Assembly: GCA_017459945.1 (NCBI GenBank)
Contig: JAFUBZ010000026.1
Span: 1-46,149, forward strand
DNA from: Eubacterium sp.
GTDB lineage: Bacteria > Bacillota > Clostridia > Lachnospirales > Lachnospiraceae
Length of the DNA: 46,149 nt
Direction of reading: 5' to 3'
Position 1 is the stretch's first letter, and every line of letters starts with the position of its first letter. The notes under the pieces are model-generated. The model ran no database searches. It saw only the letters and a program-made list of their open reading frames with translations, and was not told the origin of the DNA. The translations under genes and the position numbers were made by a program. This document shows positions 26,073 to 36,604 of the stretch, piece by piece.

Positions 26073-27257
26073 CTATCCGTTTTTTACCAGAATGGTTTCT
26101 GCTGTATCAACCGCCGTGCGGTAGAGCTCATCAATCTTCTCAGAAAGCTTCAACTCAGACTTTCGGATCCTGTCTACTTTAGGCTTGGTCACCGGATGCT
26201 TTGCGACAAAGATCGTGCAGCAGTCTTCATATGGCAGGATCGATGTCTCATATGTATCGATGTCTTCCGATACTTTTACGATTTCCTGCTTATCAAAACC
26301 GATCAGCGGTCTGTAGACCGGCAAGGTGCAGACATCATTGGTGCAGGCAAGCGACTGCATCGTCTGACTTGCGACCTGACCGATGCTTTCTCCTGTCACC
26401 AGTCCGAGACTGCCGTCCTGTGCGGCAAATTCCTCCGCGATCCGCATCATATAGCGGCGCATGATGATCGTCAGTTCATCGTGCGGACAGGTCTCATAGA
26501 TATACATCTGGATATCCGTAAAATTCACCACATGCAGCCGGATCGGTCCACAGTACCGGGAAATGATCCGCGCCAGATCTACGACTTTATTCTTTGCGCG
26601 TTCGCTTGTATATGGCGGCGCATGGAAATAAACCGCATCGATCGCGACACCGCGCTTTGCGATCATATAGCCTGCGACAGGCGAATCGATCCCGCCGGAT
26701 AACAGCAGCATCGCTCTTCCGTTTGTGCCGACCGGCATGCCGCCCGGTCCCGGAATGATCTCGGAGAAGATATTGACGTGTGTGCGGATCTCCACCTGCA
26801 GCATGATCTCCGGATCGTGAACGTCAACAGAAAGATCCGGGAACGCATCCAGGATCTTTTCTCCAAGGAGCATATTGATCTCCTGGGAATTCATCGGAAA
26901 TGCTTTATTTGCCCGCTTTGTATCTACCTTAAAGGTATGCTTTCCGTCCGTCAGCGTATCCTTCAGGTATTGGATCACATCTTCGCAAAGCTTTTCGATC
27001 CCGTCTTCTTCTACCTGGACCATCGGACAGATCCCGACAATACCGAACACCTTCTTTAAGGCATCCAGTGCACCGTCGTAATCAAAATCATCACTAGCGT
27101 TCACATAAACCCTGCCCTGCTCATAAGTCACGGCAAAGGTTCCCTCAACCGGCTTTAAGGCAAACCGGATCTGATCCATGAGCGCCTGCTCGAACATCCG
27201 TCTGTTTTTCCCCTTGATTCCGATTTCTCCGTATTTGATCAAAAAAGATGTATACAT
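26073..27257 (-). CDS. thiI: tRNA uracil 4-sulfurtransferase ThiI
   Basis: Makes 4-thiouridine at position 8 of tRNA using persulfide sulfur and may also supply the thiazole of thiamine. The 394-residue protein starts FLIKYGEIGIKGKNRRMFE, has a THUMP domain (about 60-165) and the PP-loop ATP-binding motif LLLSGGIDSPVAGYM near 185-200. There is no C-terminal rhodanese domain, as in the Bacillus type, so sulfur probably comes directly from the cysteine desulfurase encoded 21 bases upstream. ATG start with AGGGG before it. Confidence 0.95.
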   Translation of the reverse strand: MYTSFLIKYGEIGIKGKNRRMFEQALMDQIRFALKPVEGTFAVTYEQGRVYVNASDDFDYDGALDALKKVFGIVGICPMVQVEEDGIEKLCEDVIQYLKDTLTDGKHTFKVDTKRANKAFPMNSQEINMLLGEKILDAFPDLSVDVHDPEIMLQVEIRTHVNIFSEIIPGPGGMPVGTNGRAMLLLSGGIDSPVAGYMIAKRGVAIDAVYFHAPPYTSERAKNKVVDLARIISRYCGPIRLHVVNFTDIQMYIYETCPHDELTIIMRRYMMRIAEEFAAQDGSLGLVTGESIGQVASQTMQSLACTNDVCTLPVYRPLIGFDKQEIVKVSEDIDTYETSILPYEDCCTIFVAKHPVTKPKVDRIRKSELKLSEKIDELYRTAVDTAETILVKNG

Positions 27258-27278
27258 AATTTCCCCTATCCTGATTGC

Positions 27279-28436
27279 TTAACGTCTCTTAAATCGTCTA
27301 AGAACCGGAAGCAGTTCCTTTAATGCAGCGACCACTGTACCGATCTCTTCTTCCGTATTGTTCATGGAAAGAGAAAAACGGATCACGCTGTCCGTCACTT
27401 CCTTTGGATATCCCATTTCCATCAGTGTGCTTTTGTCAGACGGATGATGGGATGCGCATGCACTTCCGGATGAAACATAGATTCCCTTATCCTCCAATGC
27501 ATGCAAAAGCACCTCACTGCGCACGCCTGAAAAGCAGGCGTTGACGATATGTGGTGCACAAAGCGGCTCTTCTGGTGTCAGAACCGTCACATCTTCAATC
27601 TGTGACAACTCTCCCCGCAACAGCTCCCGCATGCCGGCAAGCGTACGGATCTTCTCATCAAACTTCTGATATGCCTCCTCAGCTGCAAGTCCGGTTCCCG
27701 CAATGCCAGGCACATTCAATGTCCCGGAGCGCAGGTTCTTCTGTTGTCCGCCGCCGTAAAGTATTGGAACAACTCTGACGCCCTCTCTGATGAACAAGAA
27801 TCCGGCCCCTTTGGGTCCATGGATCTTATGCGAGCTGACAGACAGCAGGTCGATTCCCATTGCATGCGGCGTAATCTTATACTTTCCGTATCCCTGAACA
27901 GCGTCAACATGAAAGATCACATCCGGATGACCGGCTTTTAACATGCTTCCGATTTCAGCGATTGGGTTTACGGATCCGATCTCATTGTTAACAAACATCA
28001 CAGAAACAAGGATCGTATCCTCACAGATCGTTTCTTTTACAGATGCCACGCTGACCCTTCCATCCTGATCAGCCGGAAGCTTTGTGATCCGAAATCCCTG
28101 TGTTTCCAGAAAATCAAGCGTCTTTTTCACTGACGGGTGCTCAATCGCTGTTGAGATGATGTGACGTCCCCGTCTCTGATAGGCCAGTGCCGCACCGATC
28201 AGGGCAAGATTATTCGACTCCGTACCACCCGATGTAAAGATCAGTTCCTTTTCCTTGCATCGCAGTGTCGCAGCGATCTGTCTGGCTGCCGTTTTAACGC
28301 GTTCTTCCGCATCGATTCCTTTTAAATGCAATGCCGACGGATTCCCGTAATCTGATAAAAAGGTCTCATTCATCAGCGAAACGACCGCTTCCGACGGTCT
28401 GGTCGTCGCAGCATTGTCCATATAGATTTCAGGCAT
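27279..28436 (-). CDS. cysteine desulfurase, NifS/IscS family
   Basis: PLP enzyme that takes sulfur from cysteine and forms a protein persulfide. The 385-residue protein opens IYMDNAATTRPSEAV; His100 lies in AIEHPSVKKT, the PLP lysine is K204 in SSHKIHGPKG and the catalytic cysteine is C327 in SSGSACASHHP. The long loop around that cysteine marks the group I (IscS/NifS) type. Its position next to thiI parallels the Bacillus nifZ-thiI pair, so a dedicated sulfur donor for 4-thiouridine is the natural reading; a wider role in Fe-S assembly is not excluded. No iscU follows. Confidence 0.92.
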   Translation of the reverse strand: MPEIYMDNAATTRPSEAVVSLMNETFLSDYGNPSALHLKGIDAEERVKTAARQIAATLRCKEKELIFTSGGTESNNLALIGAALAYQRRGRHIISTAIEHPSVKKTLDFLETQGFRITKLPADQDGRVSVASVKETICEDTILVSVMFVNNEIGSVNPIAEIGSMLKAGHPDVIFHVDAVQGYGKYKITPHAMGIDLLSVSSHKIHGPKGAGFLFIREGVRVVPILYGGGQQKNLRSGTLNVPGIAGTGLAAEEAYQKFDEKIRTLAGMRELLRGELSQIEDVTVLTPEEPLCAPHIVNACFSGVRSEVLLHALEDKGIYVSSGSACASHHPSDKSTLMEMGYPKEVTDSVIRFSLSMNNTEEEIGTVVAALKELLPVLRRFKRR

Positions 28437-28441
28437 ATAGA

Positions 28442-29188
28442 TTATTCATCCTCCTGCATTTCAAGCGCCAGCATCATCGAAGCCAGTGTTGTGATCGCAG
28501 CCGTATCGGTTCGTAAGATCCGTTTCCCCAGTGAGACCTCCACAGCAATCTCTCTGACCGATTCGATCTCCTTTTCGGAAAAACCGCCCTCAGGTCCGAT
28601 AAACACAGCAATGTCTGTGCCTTTTTTCAATGCGCCGAGTGTTTCCTTTAACTGCTTCATCCCATTTGCATTTTCATATGGCACGATGCAAAGGTCATAA
28701 GCTGCCGCTTCTTTTTTTGCTTCTTCAAATGTGTGTACGGATGAAACACGCGGGATCAGACTTCTCTTTGACTGTTTTGCCGCACTCTCAGAGATGGCCT
28801 GCCAGCGTTTGATCCTGGAAGCCGCCTTTTTTTCATCGAGTCTGACAACACAATACTGCATCGAGACCGGAATAATCTCATACACACCGAGTTCAACGCC
28901 CTTCTGGATCACAGACTCCATACGGTCCCCTTTGGGGATGCCCATATATAAATGAATACGGGCCGGAAGCTCCGTCTCCGCTGCCGGCCTGTCAAGAATC
29001 TCTGCCTGAACAAATTCGTCTGTCAGTTCAGAAATACTGCAATACAGATTTTGTCCGCCGGTACTGCTGATACGGATCGTTTCTCCCGGCTTCATGCGAA
29101 GCACTTTCCCGATATGCCGTACGTCACTGCCGGTTATGGTAACATATTCCCTGCCGATCTGGCAATCCTCAACAAAAAACTGATGCAT
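28442..29188 (-). CDS. rsmE: 16S rRNA (uracil1498-N3)-methyltransferase
   Basis: SPOUT-class methyltransferase for m3U1498 of 16S rRNA. The start is ATG at 29188 (MHQFFVEDCQIG), with GGAG 5 bases upstream, giving 248 residues; the longer frame has no site. The N-terminal PUA-like part includes DVRHIGKVLRMKPG. The C-terminal SAM-binding knot shows VFIGPEGGFSEKEIE and LGKRILRTDTAAI. It follows prmA by 11 bases, a very common pairing in Firmicutes. Confidence 0.95.
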   Translation of the reverse strand: MHQFFVEDCQIGREYVTITGSDVRHIGKVLRMKPGETIRISSTGGQNLYCSISELTDEFVQAEILDRPAAETELPARIHLYMGIPKGDRMESVIQKGVELGVYEIIPVSMQYCVVRLDEKKAASRIKRWQAISESAAKQSKRSLIPRVSSVHTFEEAKKEAAAYDLCIVPYENANGMKQLKETLGALKKGTDIAVFIGPEGGFSEKEIESVREIAVEVSLGKRILRTDTAAITTLASMMLALEMQEDE

Positions 29189-29199
29189 CTTTTCTCCAC

Positions 29200-30153
29200 T
29201 TATTCTTTCGTTGCGACGATCCCGACCCATTCGCCCTGGTGTCTGACAGAAAGGATCTTTAATCCTGCTGCCTCAATCGCCTCTTTGACTGCTTCTTCCT
29301 TTGTATCAATGATACCGGATGCGATCAGGATACCGCCATCCTTCATGCATGCCGGCATCTCCTTTGCCATCGGTATGATCACGTCAGCTAAAATATTGGC
29401 TGCGACGACATCATATGCACCTGTCTGGACTTTTTCCTGAAGCCACGTATCCGAGATCAGATTCCCGACAAAGAAGTCATCCTTCGAAAACGCAAGATCA
29501 TTGCGCACATAGTTCTCTTCTACAGATGTGATGCAGTCCGGATCGATATCCGTCCCTCTTACAACGCCTGCGCCAAGCTTGCTTGAGACGATCGAAAGGA
29601 TGCCGCTGCCGCATCCCAGATCCAGAACAGAAGCGCCCTCTTTCACATACTCACGCAGTGCACGGATGCAAAGCTGTGTCGTCTCATGCTTTCCGGTCCC
29701 GAATGAAATACCGGGATCGATCGAGATCGTAATCCCGCCTTTCTCATTTTCTTCCGCTTCCCAGGACGGATGAATGAGCATATCCTCTATGTAGAAAGAA
29801 TGGAAGAATTCCTTCCAGTTATCCTGCCAGTCTGCATCATCTGTCTGCGTAACCGTGATCTCGGCTTCTCCGACATCCACGCCGTTTTCTTTCAGTGCAG
29901 CGATGCCATTTCGGATATTTGTAAGCAGTTCTTCCTCGCCTGCAGTTTCCTCCAGATAAAAGGAAAGCCATGCTTCTCCCCGATCCGGTTCTCCTTCCGG
30001 AATGATGTCGATAAACATCTGCGCCAGATCCTGTTCCGTGATTGGAATATTGTCCTCGATCAGAACGCCTTCAACGCCAAGGTCTTCGAGAAGAGACGAC
30101 AGCAGATCCTCTGCTGCCGTCGTTGTTTTAATCCTGTACTGTTTCCATTTCAT
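29200..30153 (-). CDS. prmA: ribosomal protein L11 methyltransferase
   Basis: Trimethylates several amino groups of ribosomal protein L11. The 317-residue protein has an N-terminal L11-recognition domain and a class I SAM domain with ALREYVKEGASVLDLGCGSG (about 168-187). Family motifs SIDPGISFGTGKHETT precede it and VVAANILADVIIPM follows. The ATG gives the usual start MKWKQYRIKTT. It lies 36 bases downstream of dnaJ, the standard dnaJ-prmA-rsmE order. Confidence 0.95.
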   Translation of the reverse strand: MKWKQYRIKTTTAAEDLLSSLLEDLGVEGVLIEDNIPITEQDLAQMFIDIIPEGEPDRGEAWLSFYLEETAGEEELLTNIRNGIAALKENGVDVGEAEITVTQTDDADWQDNWKEFFHSFYIEDMLIHPSWEAEENEKGGITISIDPGISFGTGKHETTQLCIRALREYVKEGASVLDLGCGSGILSIVSSKLGAGVVRGTDIDPDCITSVEENYVRNDLAFSKDDFFVGNLISDTWLQEKVQTGAYDVVAANILADVIIPMAKEMPACMKDGGILIASGIIDTKEEAVKEAIEAAGLKILSVRHQGEWVGIVATKE

Positions 30154-30189
30154 ATCGGTTCTTACCTTTGCCTATGTGCATGAAAATGA

Positions 30190-31359
30190 TCAGTCGTTGT
30201 CATGGTTTTTGAAAAAACCTTTTTTCTTCCCCTTCCCTTTTGTATCGCTGCTATCCGCTGTCGCCGCAAGCGAATTATCATACAGGGAATCAAACTTGCG
30301 CAATGCTTCTTTTGCTTCGTTGCTCAGTCTGTCAGGCACCTGCACGATCAGTGTAACATAATGATCGCCGCGTGTGTTCTTATTCCTGAGTGAGGGGATA
30401 CCTTTTCCTTTCAGCCGGATCCTGGTGTCAGTCTGTGTACCCGGCTTTACATTATAGAGCACATCGCCGTCGATCGTACTGATCCTTACCTCGCCGCCAA
30501 GCGCTGCCTGTGCAAAGGAGATTGGCGCTGTCGAGAACAGGTTCATGCCCTCACGCTGCAGAAATGCATGCGGTCTGACGATCACTTCAACCAGAAGATC
30601 GCCGCGCGGGCCGCCATTGACACCAGGCTCGCCCTTTCCTCTGATCCTTACGCTCTGACCATTGTCAATGCCTGCAGGGATCGTTACCTTGATCCGCTTT
30701 CTGCTCGCAATATATCCTGTACCGCGGCAATCCGGACATTTTTCCTTGATGACCTTACCGGTTCCGTTACAATCCGGACAGGTCATGACATTTTGTACCA
30801 TGCCAAACAGGGACTGCTGGGAGTATACGACTTTACCTTTACCGCCGCACTTGGAGCATGTTTCCGGCTGTGTTCCCGGTTTTGCGCCGGTACCGCCGCA
30901 CTTGGAGCATTCATCTTTTAAGGTCAGTTCGATCTCTTTCTCACAGCCGAATGCCGCCTCCTCAAAGGTGACATGAACTGCCGCACGAAGGTTTGCACCC
31001 TTCATCGGAGCGGTCGTATCTCTTCTTCTCGAACCGCCGCCAAAGAAATCACCGAAGATATCACCAAAGATATCACCCATATCCATACCGGAGAAATCAA
31101 ATCCGCCCGGTCCGCCTGCGCCGCCCTGTTCAAAGGCTGCATGTCCGAACTGATCATACTGTTTTCTCTTTTCCGGATCACTCAGGACAGCATAGGCTTC
31201 CGAAGCCTCTTTAAACTTTTGTTCAGCCTCTTTGTCTCCCGGATTCGCGTCCGGATGATATTTTTTTGCCAGCTGACGATATGCTTTTTTGATCGCCGCA
31301 TCATCCGCGCCCCGGTCAACGCCAAGGATCTCATAATAATCCCGTTTCTGTTCTGCCAT
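30190..31359 (-). CDS. dnaJ: chaperone protein DnaJ
   Basis: Hsp40 co-chaperone that stimulates DnaK ATPase and binds unfolded substrates. The 389-residue protein has all parts of a type I DnaJ: the J domain with HPD at 35-37, a Gly/Phe-rich linker ([20 protein letters not shown]), four CxxCxGxG-type zinc repeats ([32 protein letters not shown]) and a C-terminal substrate-binding region, then a short basic tail. It follows dnaK after 102 bases containing a hairpin. Confidence 0.97.
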   Translation of the reverse strand: MAEQKRDYYEILGVDRGADDAAIKKAYRQLAKKYHPDANPGDKEAEQKFKEASEAYAVLSDPEKRKQYDQFGHAAFEQGGAGGPGGFDFSGMDMGDIFGDIFGDFFGGGSRRRDTTAPMKGANLRAAVHVTFEEAAFGCEKEIELTLKDECSKCGGTGAKPGTQPETCSKCGGKGKVVYSQQSLFGMVQNVMTCPDCNGTGKVIKEKCPDCRGTGYIASRKRIKVTIPAGIDNGQSVRIRGKGEPGVNGGPRGDLLVEVIVRPHAFLQREGMNLFSTAPISFAQAALGGEVRISTIDGDVLYNVKPGTQTDTRIRLKGKGIPSLRNKNTRGDHYVTLIVQVPDRLSNEAKEALRKFDSLYDNSLAATADSSDTKGKGKKKGFFKNHDND

Positions 31360-31403
31360 TTAGATGCTCTCCTTTATGACTTAAGATTTTTTCGATTCAC
31401 AGA

Positions 31404-31435
31404 CGAATAAGGGACTAGAAAAAGCCCCTTATCCG
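31404..31435 (-). other. hairpin in the dnaK-dnaJ gap
   Basis: CGAATAAGGGAC (31404-31415) pairs with GCCCCTTATCCG (31424-31435), with G-U pairs, leaving an 8-base loop. On the minus strand it is not followed directly by a U-tract, so it is more likely a processing or partial attenuation site that lowers dnaJ relative to dnaK. Confidence 0.5.
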
Positions 31436-31461
31436 CGCTGCATTTATTTCTTGCCTGTTAA

Positions 31462-33354
<1,893 letters not shown>

Positions 33355-33399
33355 CTAAGATTTCTTAATTTATGATTTCATGGCAGATACACCTGCCTG

Positions 33400-34107
33400 C
33401 TAATTGGCCACCTTTACCATGCTGTAGCGAAGAACGGAATCTCTGTACATGTAACCCTTCTGCAGTTCTTCTGCTACGATGTTTTCTCCGAATGCCTCAT
33501 CCTCAACATGCATCACTGCATTGTGATAATCCGGATCGAATGTCTGTCCCTGTGCTTCGATCGGCTTTACGCCGCTTTCTTCAAGCATGGAGATCAGCTG
33601 CTTGTAGATCATATCCATACCGCTTGCGATGCTTGAATCTTTTTCGGATTCATCGATCGCTGCAAGGCCTCTCTCAAAGTTGTCCACGACCGGAAGGAGC
33701 TTTTCTAAAATGCTCTTCGCGCCGGTTTCGAACATCTGGGATTTTTCCTTTTCCGTCCGCTTCCTGTAGTTGTCAAACTCTGCCATCTGGCGCTGTACAC
33801 GGTCGGTGAGTTCTTCTATCTTTTCATCTTTCTTGTCTTTTTTCTTTTTCTTACCAAACAGTGGCTTGTCTTCACCGTCTTCGTCTTCTGCAGACTGTTC
33901 GGTTTCAGCCGTTTTGGCTTCTTCATCCGCGTCATTGGTTTCTTGCGGATCTGCCGTGCTCTCGTCTGCTGTCTGTTCGCTTCCCGCTTCCTCGGCAGCC
34001 TGTTCTTCTGCCGCAGTTTCCTCTGTGGTCACCTCTTCAGAAGTTTCCTCTGTACCCGGCTCCTCCTGCAGATCTTTTTCTTCCTGCAAGTCCTTCTTTT
34101 CTTCCAT
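33400..34107 (-). CDS. grpE: nucleotide exchange factor GrpE
   Basis: Releases ADP from DnaK. The 235-residue protein has an unusually long low-complexity N-terminus of about 80 residues made mostly of Glu, Asp, Thr and Ala, opening with a direct duplication of KDLQEE, followed by a basic block (GKKKKKDKKDEK). The true GrpE domain then begins at RVQRQMAEFDNYRKRTEKEK, with the long dimer helix and the C-terminal beta domain ending VLRYSMVKVAN. ATG start 3 bases after the hrcA stop codon, with AGGAG in the hrcA end. Confidence 0.95.
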   Translation of the reverse strand: MEEKKDLQEEKDLQEEPGTEETSEEVTTEETAAEEQAAEEAGSEQTADESTADPQETNDADEEAKTAETEQSAEDEDGEDKPLFGKKKKKDKKDEKIEELTDRVQRQMAEFDNYRKRTEKEKSQMFETGAKSILEKLLPVVDNFERGLAAIDESEKDSSIASGMDMIYKQLISMLEESGVKPIEAQGQTFDPDYHNAVMHVEDEAFGENIVAEELQKGYMYRDSVLRYSMVKVAN

Positions 34108-34110
34108 CAG

Positions 34111-35163
34111 CTAGTCTCCTATGTCTTCTTCTTTTTTCTTTTTCGGATACATCGTATCCAGCTGCTTTTTCACAGTCTTGATACTGTCCATAACCTTCTC
34201 ATAATCCATCCGCTTCGGGCCGACGATGCCGATCGCGCCACGCAGTCCGTCTCCCAGCTCATATGTCGCTGTTACGACACTGCAGTCTTCCATCTCTTCC
34301 ACCTGGCTCTCACTGCCGATGTAGACCTTGATATCGGAATCATCGATGTCCGCCGATTTGTCTACCAGAAGGTTTTTCAGTTCGCTCTTATCTTCCAGCA
34401 ATGAGATCAGCCCGCTCGCGCGCTGTGTATCCGAAAGCTCCGGATACCGGAAAATGTTCTTCGCGCCGCTCATGTAGACTTCCAGATCCTCATCCGTATT
34501 GATGGTCTCCGCGATCGCATCAAGGATGTCTCCGACGATCCCGCTGTGAATACCCGCCTGTTCCTTCAATCTCGCGATCAAATTCAGTGTGATCTGCTCT
34601 GTATCAAGGCCGTTCAGTGTGGTGTTAAGCAAAATGTTCAGCTTTAAGATCTCCTCCTGATCCAAAACCTGATCGGTCGGCAGGATCTTATTCTTTACAA
34701 TGTTGCCTTCCAGAACGACTGTGCAGAGGATCTGGTCATCATCCACCGGTGAAAGCTGGATGAACTTTAAGCGGTTTCCATGGCTTTGCGGTGCAGAGAT
34801 CAGTGTCGCGTAATTCGTATTTGCCGCAAGGAGCTTTGCCATTTCCTTCAGCACCTGCTCCATCCGCTCCGTATGCTCCACCACAAAGCTTCGCATATCT
34901 GAGATCTCGCGCTCTTTTTCCTTCATGATATTATCGACATAAAACCGATATCCTTTATCAGAAGGGATCCTGCCCGCAGAGGTATGCGGCTGAACGATAA
35001 ATCCAAGTTCCTCCAAATCAGACATCTCATTCCGGATTGTCGCAGAACTCAGATTCAGATCCGACATCTTTGAGATTGTCCGCGAACCAACCGGCTCACC
35101 GGTCTCTAAGTATGTCTGAATGATCACCTGTAAAATCTTTGATTTTCTCTCATTCAATTCCAT
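34111..35163 (-). CDS. hrcA: heat-inducible transcription repressor HrcA
   Basis: Represses class I heat-shock operons by binding CIRCE. The start is ATG at 35163 (MELNERKSKILQ), 6 bases after GAGGAA; the longer frame would run through the CIRCE site and is rejected. The 350-residue protein has the N-terminal winged helix (ETGEPVGSRTISKMSDLNLSSATIRNEM...) and the GAF-like HrcA domain ending in a Lys-rich tail. It heads its own operon behind a CIRCE site, giving negative autoregulation. Confidence 0.97.
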   Translation of the reverse strand: MELNERKSKILQVIIQTYLETGEPVGSRTISKMSDLNLSSATIRNEMSDLEELGFIVQPHTSAGRIPSDKGYRFYVDNIMKEKEREISDMRSFVVEHTERMEQVLKEMAKLLAANTNYATLISAPQSHGNRLKFIQLSPVDDDQILCTVVLEGNIVKNKILPTDQVLDQEEILKLNILLNTTLNGLDTEQITLNLIARLKEQAGIHSGIVGDILDAIAETINTDEDLEVYMSGAKNIFRYPELSDTQRASGLISLLEDKSELKNLLVDKSADIDDSDIKVYIGSESQVEEMEDCSVVTATYELGDGLRGAIGIVGPKRMDYEKVMDSIKTVKKQLDTMYPKKKKEEDIGD

Positions 35164-35188
35164 AACACATTCCTCATCGCTTCGGTTG

Positions 35189-35215
35189 TTAGCACTCAAT
35201 TAACGGGAGTGCTAA
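35189..35215 (-). promoter_or_regulatory. CIRCE operator of the hrcA operon
   Basis: TTAGCACTC (35189-35197), a 9-base spacer and GAGTGCTAA (35207-35215): a perfect match to the CIRCE consensus, between promoter and hrcA. HrcA binds it when unstressed; GroESL titration links it to protein folding. Confidence 0.97.
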
Positions 35216-35229
35216 TATTCCTGAAACTA

Positions 35230-35258
35230 AATGTAGCACTCCCGTCATGGTTTGTCAA
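35230..35258 (-). promoter_or_regulatory. promoter of hrcA-grpE-dnaK-dnaJ
   Basis: On the minus strand a perfect TTGACA (35253-35258) lies 17 bases from TACATT (35230-35235). The spacer contains an extra CIRCE-like half-site, GGGAGTGCTA. Confidence 0.7.
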
Positions 35259-35278
35259 CTGTATTTTGTGAATTAATT

Positions 35279-35462
35279 GTGACTGTTCAGGCATCTCAGG
35301 ATAAAGACGATCGTATGGAAAGCTTGCTTACCAAACGATCGGCGTTATCCTGGGGAGCCTTGCAGGCGCTGCCCCTACATGAGCAAAATTATAATATCGA
35401 TATCGGATTCATTGATAATTATAATTTTGCGAATGAAGGGTGGCGGATGCCTGAACAGTTAC
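35279..35462. repeat. 184-bp cloverleaf-like palindromic element
   Basis: The ends are inverted repeats: GTGACTGTTCAGGCATC (35279-35295) pairs with GATGCCTGAACAGTTAC (35446-35462), one mismatch in 17. Inside are three hairpins in a row: CAGGATAA...TTATCCTG (35297-35304 with 35345-35352), continuing inward with ACGATCG pairs; GGGGAGC...GCTGCCCC (35352-35375); and GCAAAATTATAAT (35383-35395) with ATTATAATTTTGC (35418-35430). The right edge includes the hemW stop codon, and the left edge lies 20 bases upstream of the hrcA -35 box. There is no gene inside. It could be a small non-autonomous mobile repeat or a structured RNA at the end of the lepA-hemW message. Confidence 0.75.
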
Positions 35463-36604
35463 TCACTCAAAAACGCCGCGAAAACCTGATTCCCACACTG
35501 CAACCCGCGTGCAGTCAGCCGCACATCCTCCGTTGTTTCTGTCAAAAGCCCCATTGCTGTCAGCTTTCTGATCTGTCCCCCGTAGACCTGCATCAGATCC
35601 CGTCCGAACCGCTTGTAGAATTCATGCTTCCTCACGCCGCAAAGCATACGGAGCCCTAAGAACATGAATTCCTCGATCTGCATTTCTTTGGTCAACTGTA
35701 TCTTCTCTCTTGGTTCAAAATCTTCCTTAATATATTCAGAAAGATCCGACGTATTCTGAAAGCGGCTGGCATCCATCATGGACGATGCGCCAAGCCCCAG
35801 GCCCAGATACTCTACGCCCGTCCAGTATCCGATGTTATGCCGGCAGACCTTCCCCTGTCTCGCATAATTGGAGATCTCATATTGCTGATATCCGTGCCGG
35901 GAAAGGATCTTGCGAAGCGCCTGCTCCATCCGCTCCTCTTCTTCTTCCGTCGGCAGGATCTTCGGCGTTTCTCCCGCATCTCTTCGTTTCGCATCTTTAT
36001 GATACCAGTCATAAAACGGCGTACCTTCTTCGATGATCAGGCGATATACCGATATGTGCTCCGGCAAAACCCCACAGACTTCCTGCAGCGTCTTCGAAAA
36101 CGATTCCGCTGTCTGACCGGGGAACCCATAGATCAGGTCAACATTGATATTCTGAAACCCGACTTTTCTTGCAAGTTCATAGCAGCTTAAAAAATCCGCA
36201 TTCCGGTGGATTCGTCCAAGCGTCCGCAGTTCATGATCCTGTGCCGACTGCAGGCCGATGGAAAGCCGGTTGATCCCTGCTACCTTCATTGCAAACAGCT
36301 TCCCTTCTGTCACCGTGCCCGGGTTGCACTCCATTGTGATCTCTGCATCTGCTTCTATAAAAAAGGAACGCTTTACCGTCTCCATCAGCTCCATGATCTG
36401 CTTTGCGGACAGCAAAGAAGGCGTGCCGCCTCCAAAGAAAATGCTTGTCACACTTCTTTTCGGTACACACGCCGCCTTTTGTCTGATCTCTTTTTTCAAT
36501 GCCCCGACATAGTCCTGAATGATATCATCTGTCGCAGGCGCCGATAAAAAATCACAATATGCACATTTTTTTACGCAAAAAGGAATATGCAGATACAGTT
36601 CCAT
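35459..36604 (-). CDS. hemW: radical SAM protein HemW (heme chaperone type)
   Basis: A 381-residue relative of coproporphyrinogen dehydrogenase. The cluster motif is C10/C14/C17 in HIPFCVKKCAYCDF; this CxxxCxxCxF form, without the fourth cysteine of true HemN, marks HemW, which binds heme rather than oxidising coproporphyrinogen. Further family motifs are FFGGGTPSLL, NINVDLIYGFPGQT and the C-terminal winged region EEFMFLGLRMLCGV. The ATG abuts the lepA stop codon with no gap. The stop codon lies inside the terminal repeat of a palindromic element. Confidence 0.93.
   Translation of the reverse strand: MELYLHIPFCVKKCAYCDFLSAPATDDIIQDYVGALKKEIRQKAACVPKRSVTSIFFGGGTPSLLSAKQIMELMETVKRSFFIEADAEITMECNPGTVTEGKLFAMKVAGINRLSIGLQSAQDHELRTLGRIHRNADFLSCYELARKVGFQNINVDLIYGFPGQTAESFSKTLQEVCGVLPEHISVYRLIIEEGTPFYDWYHKDAKRRDAGETPKILPTEEEEERMEQALRKILSRHGYQQYEISNYARQGKVCRHNIGYWTGVEYLGLGLGASSMMDASRFQNTSDLSEYIKEDFEPREKIQLTKEMQIEEFMFLGLRMLCGVRKHEFYKRFGRDLMQVYGGQIRKLTAMGLLTETTEDVRLTARGLQCGNQVFAAFLSE

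Noticed and set aside
35164..35199. Longer N-terminus for HrcA
   Set aside because: It would translate through the CIRCE operator; ATG 35163 has GAGGAA at the right distance.
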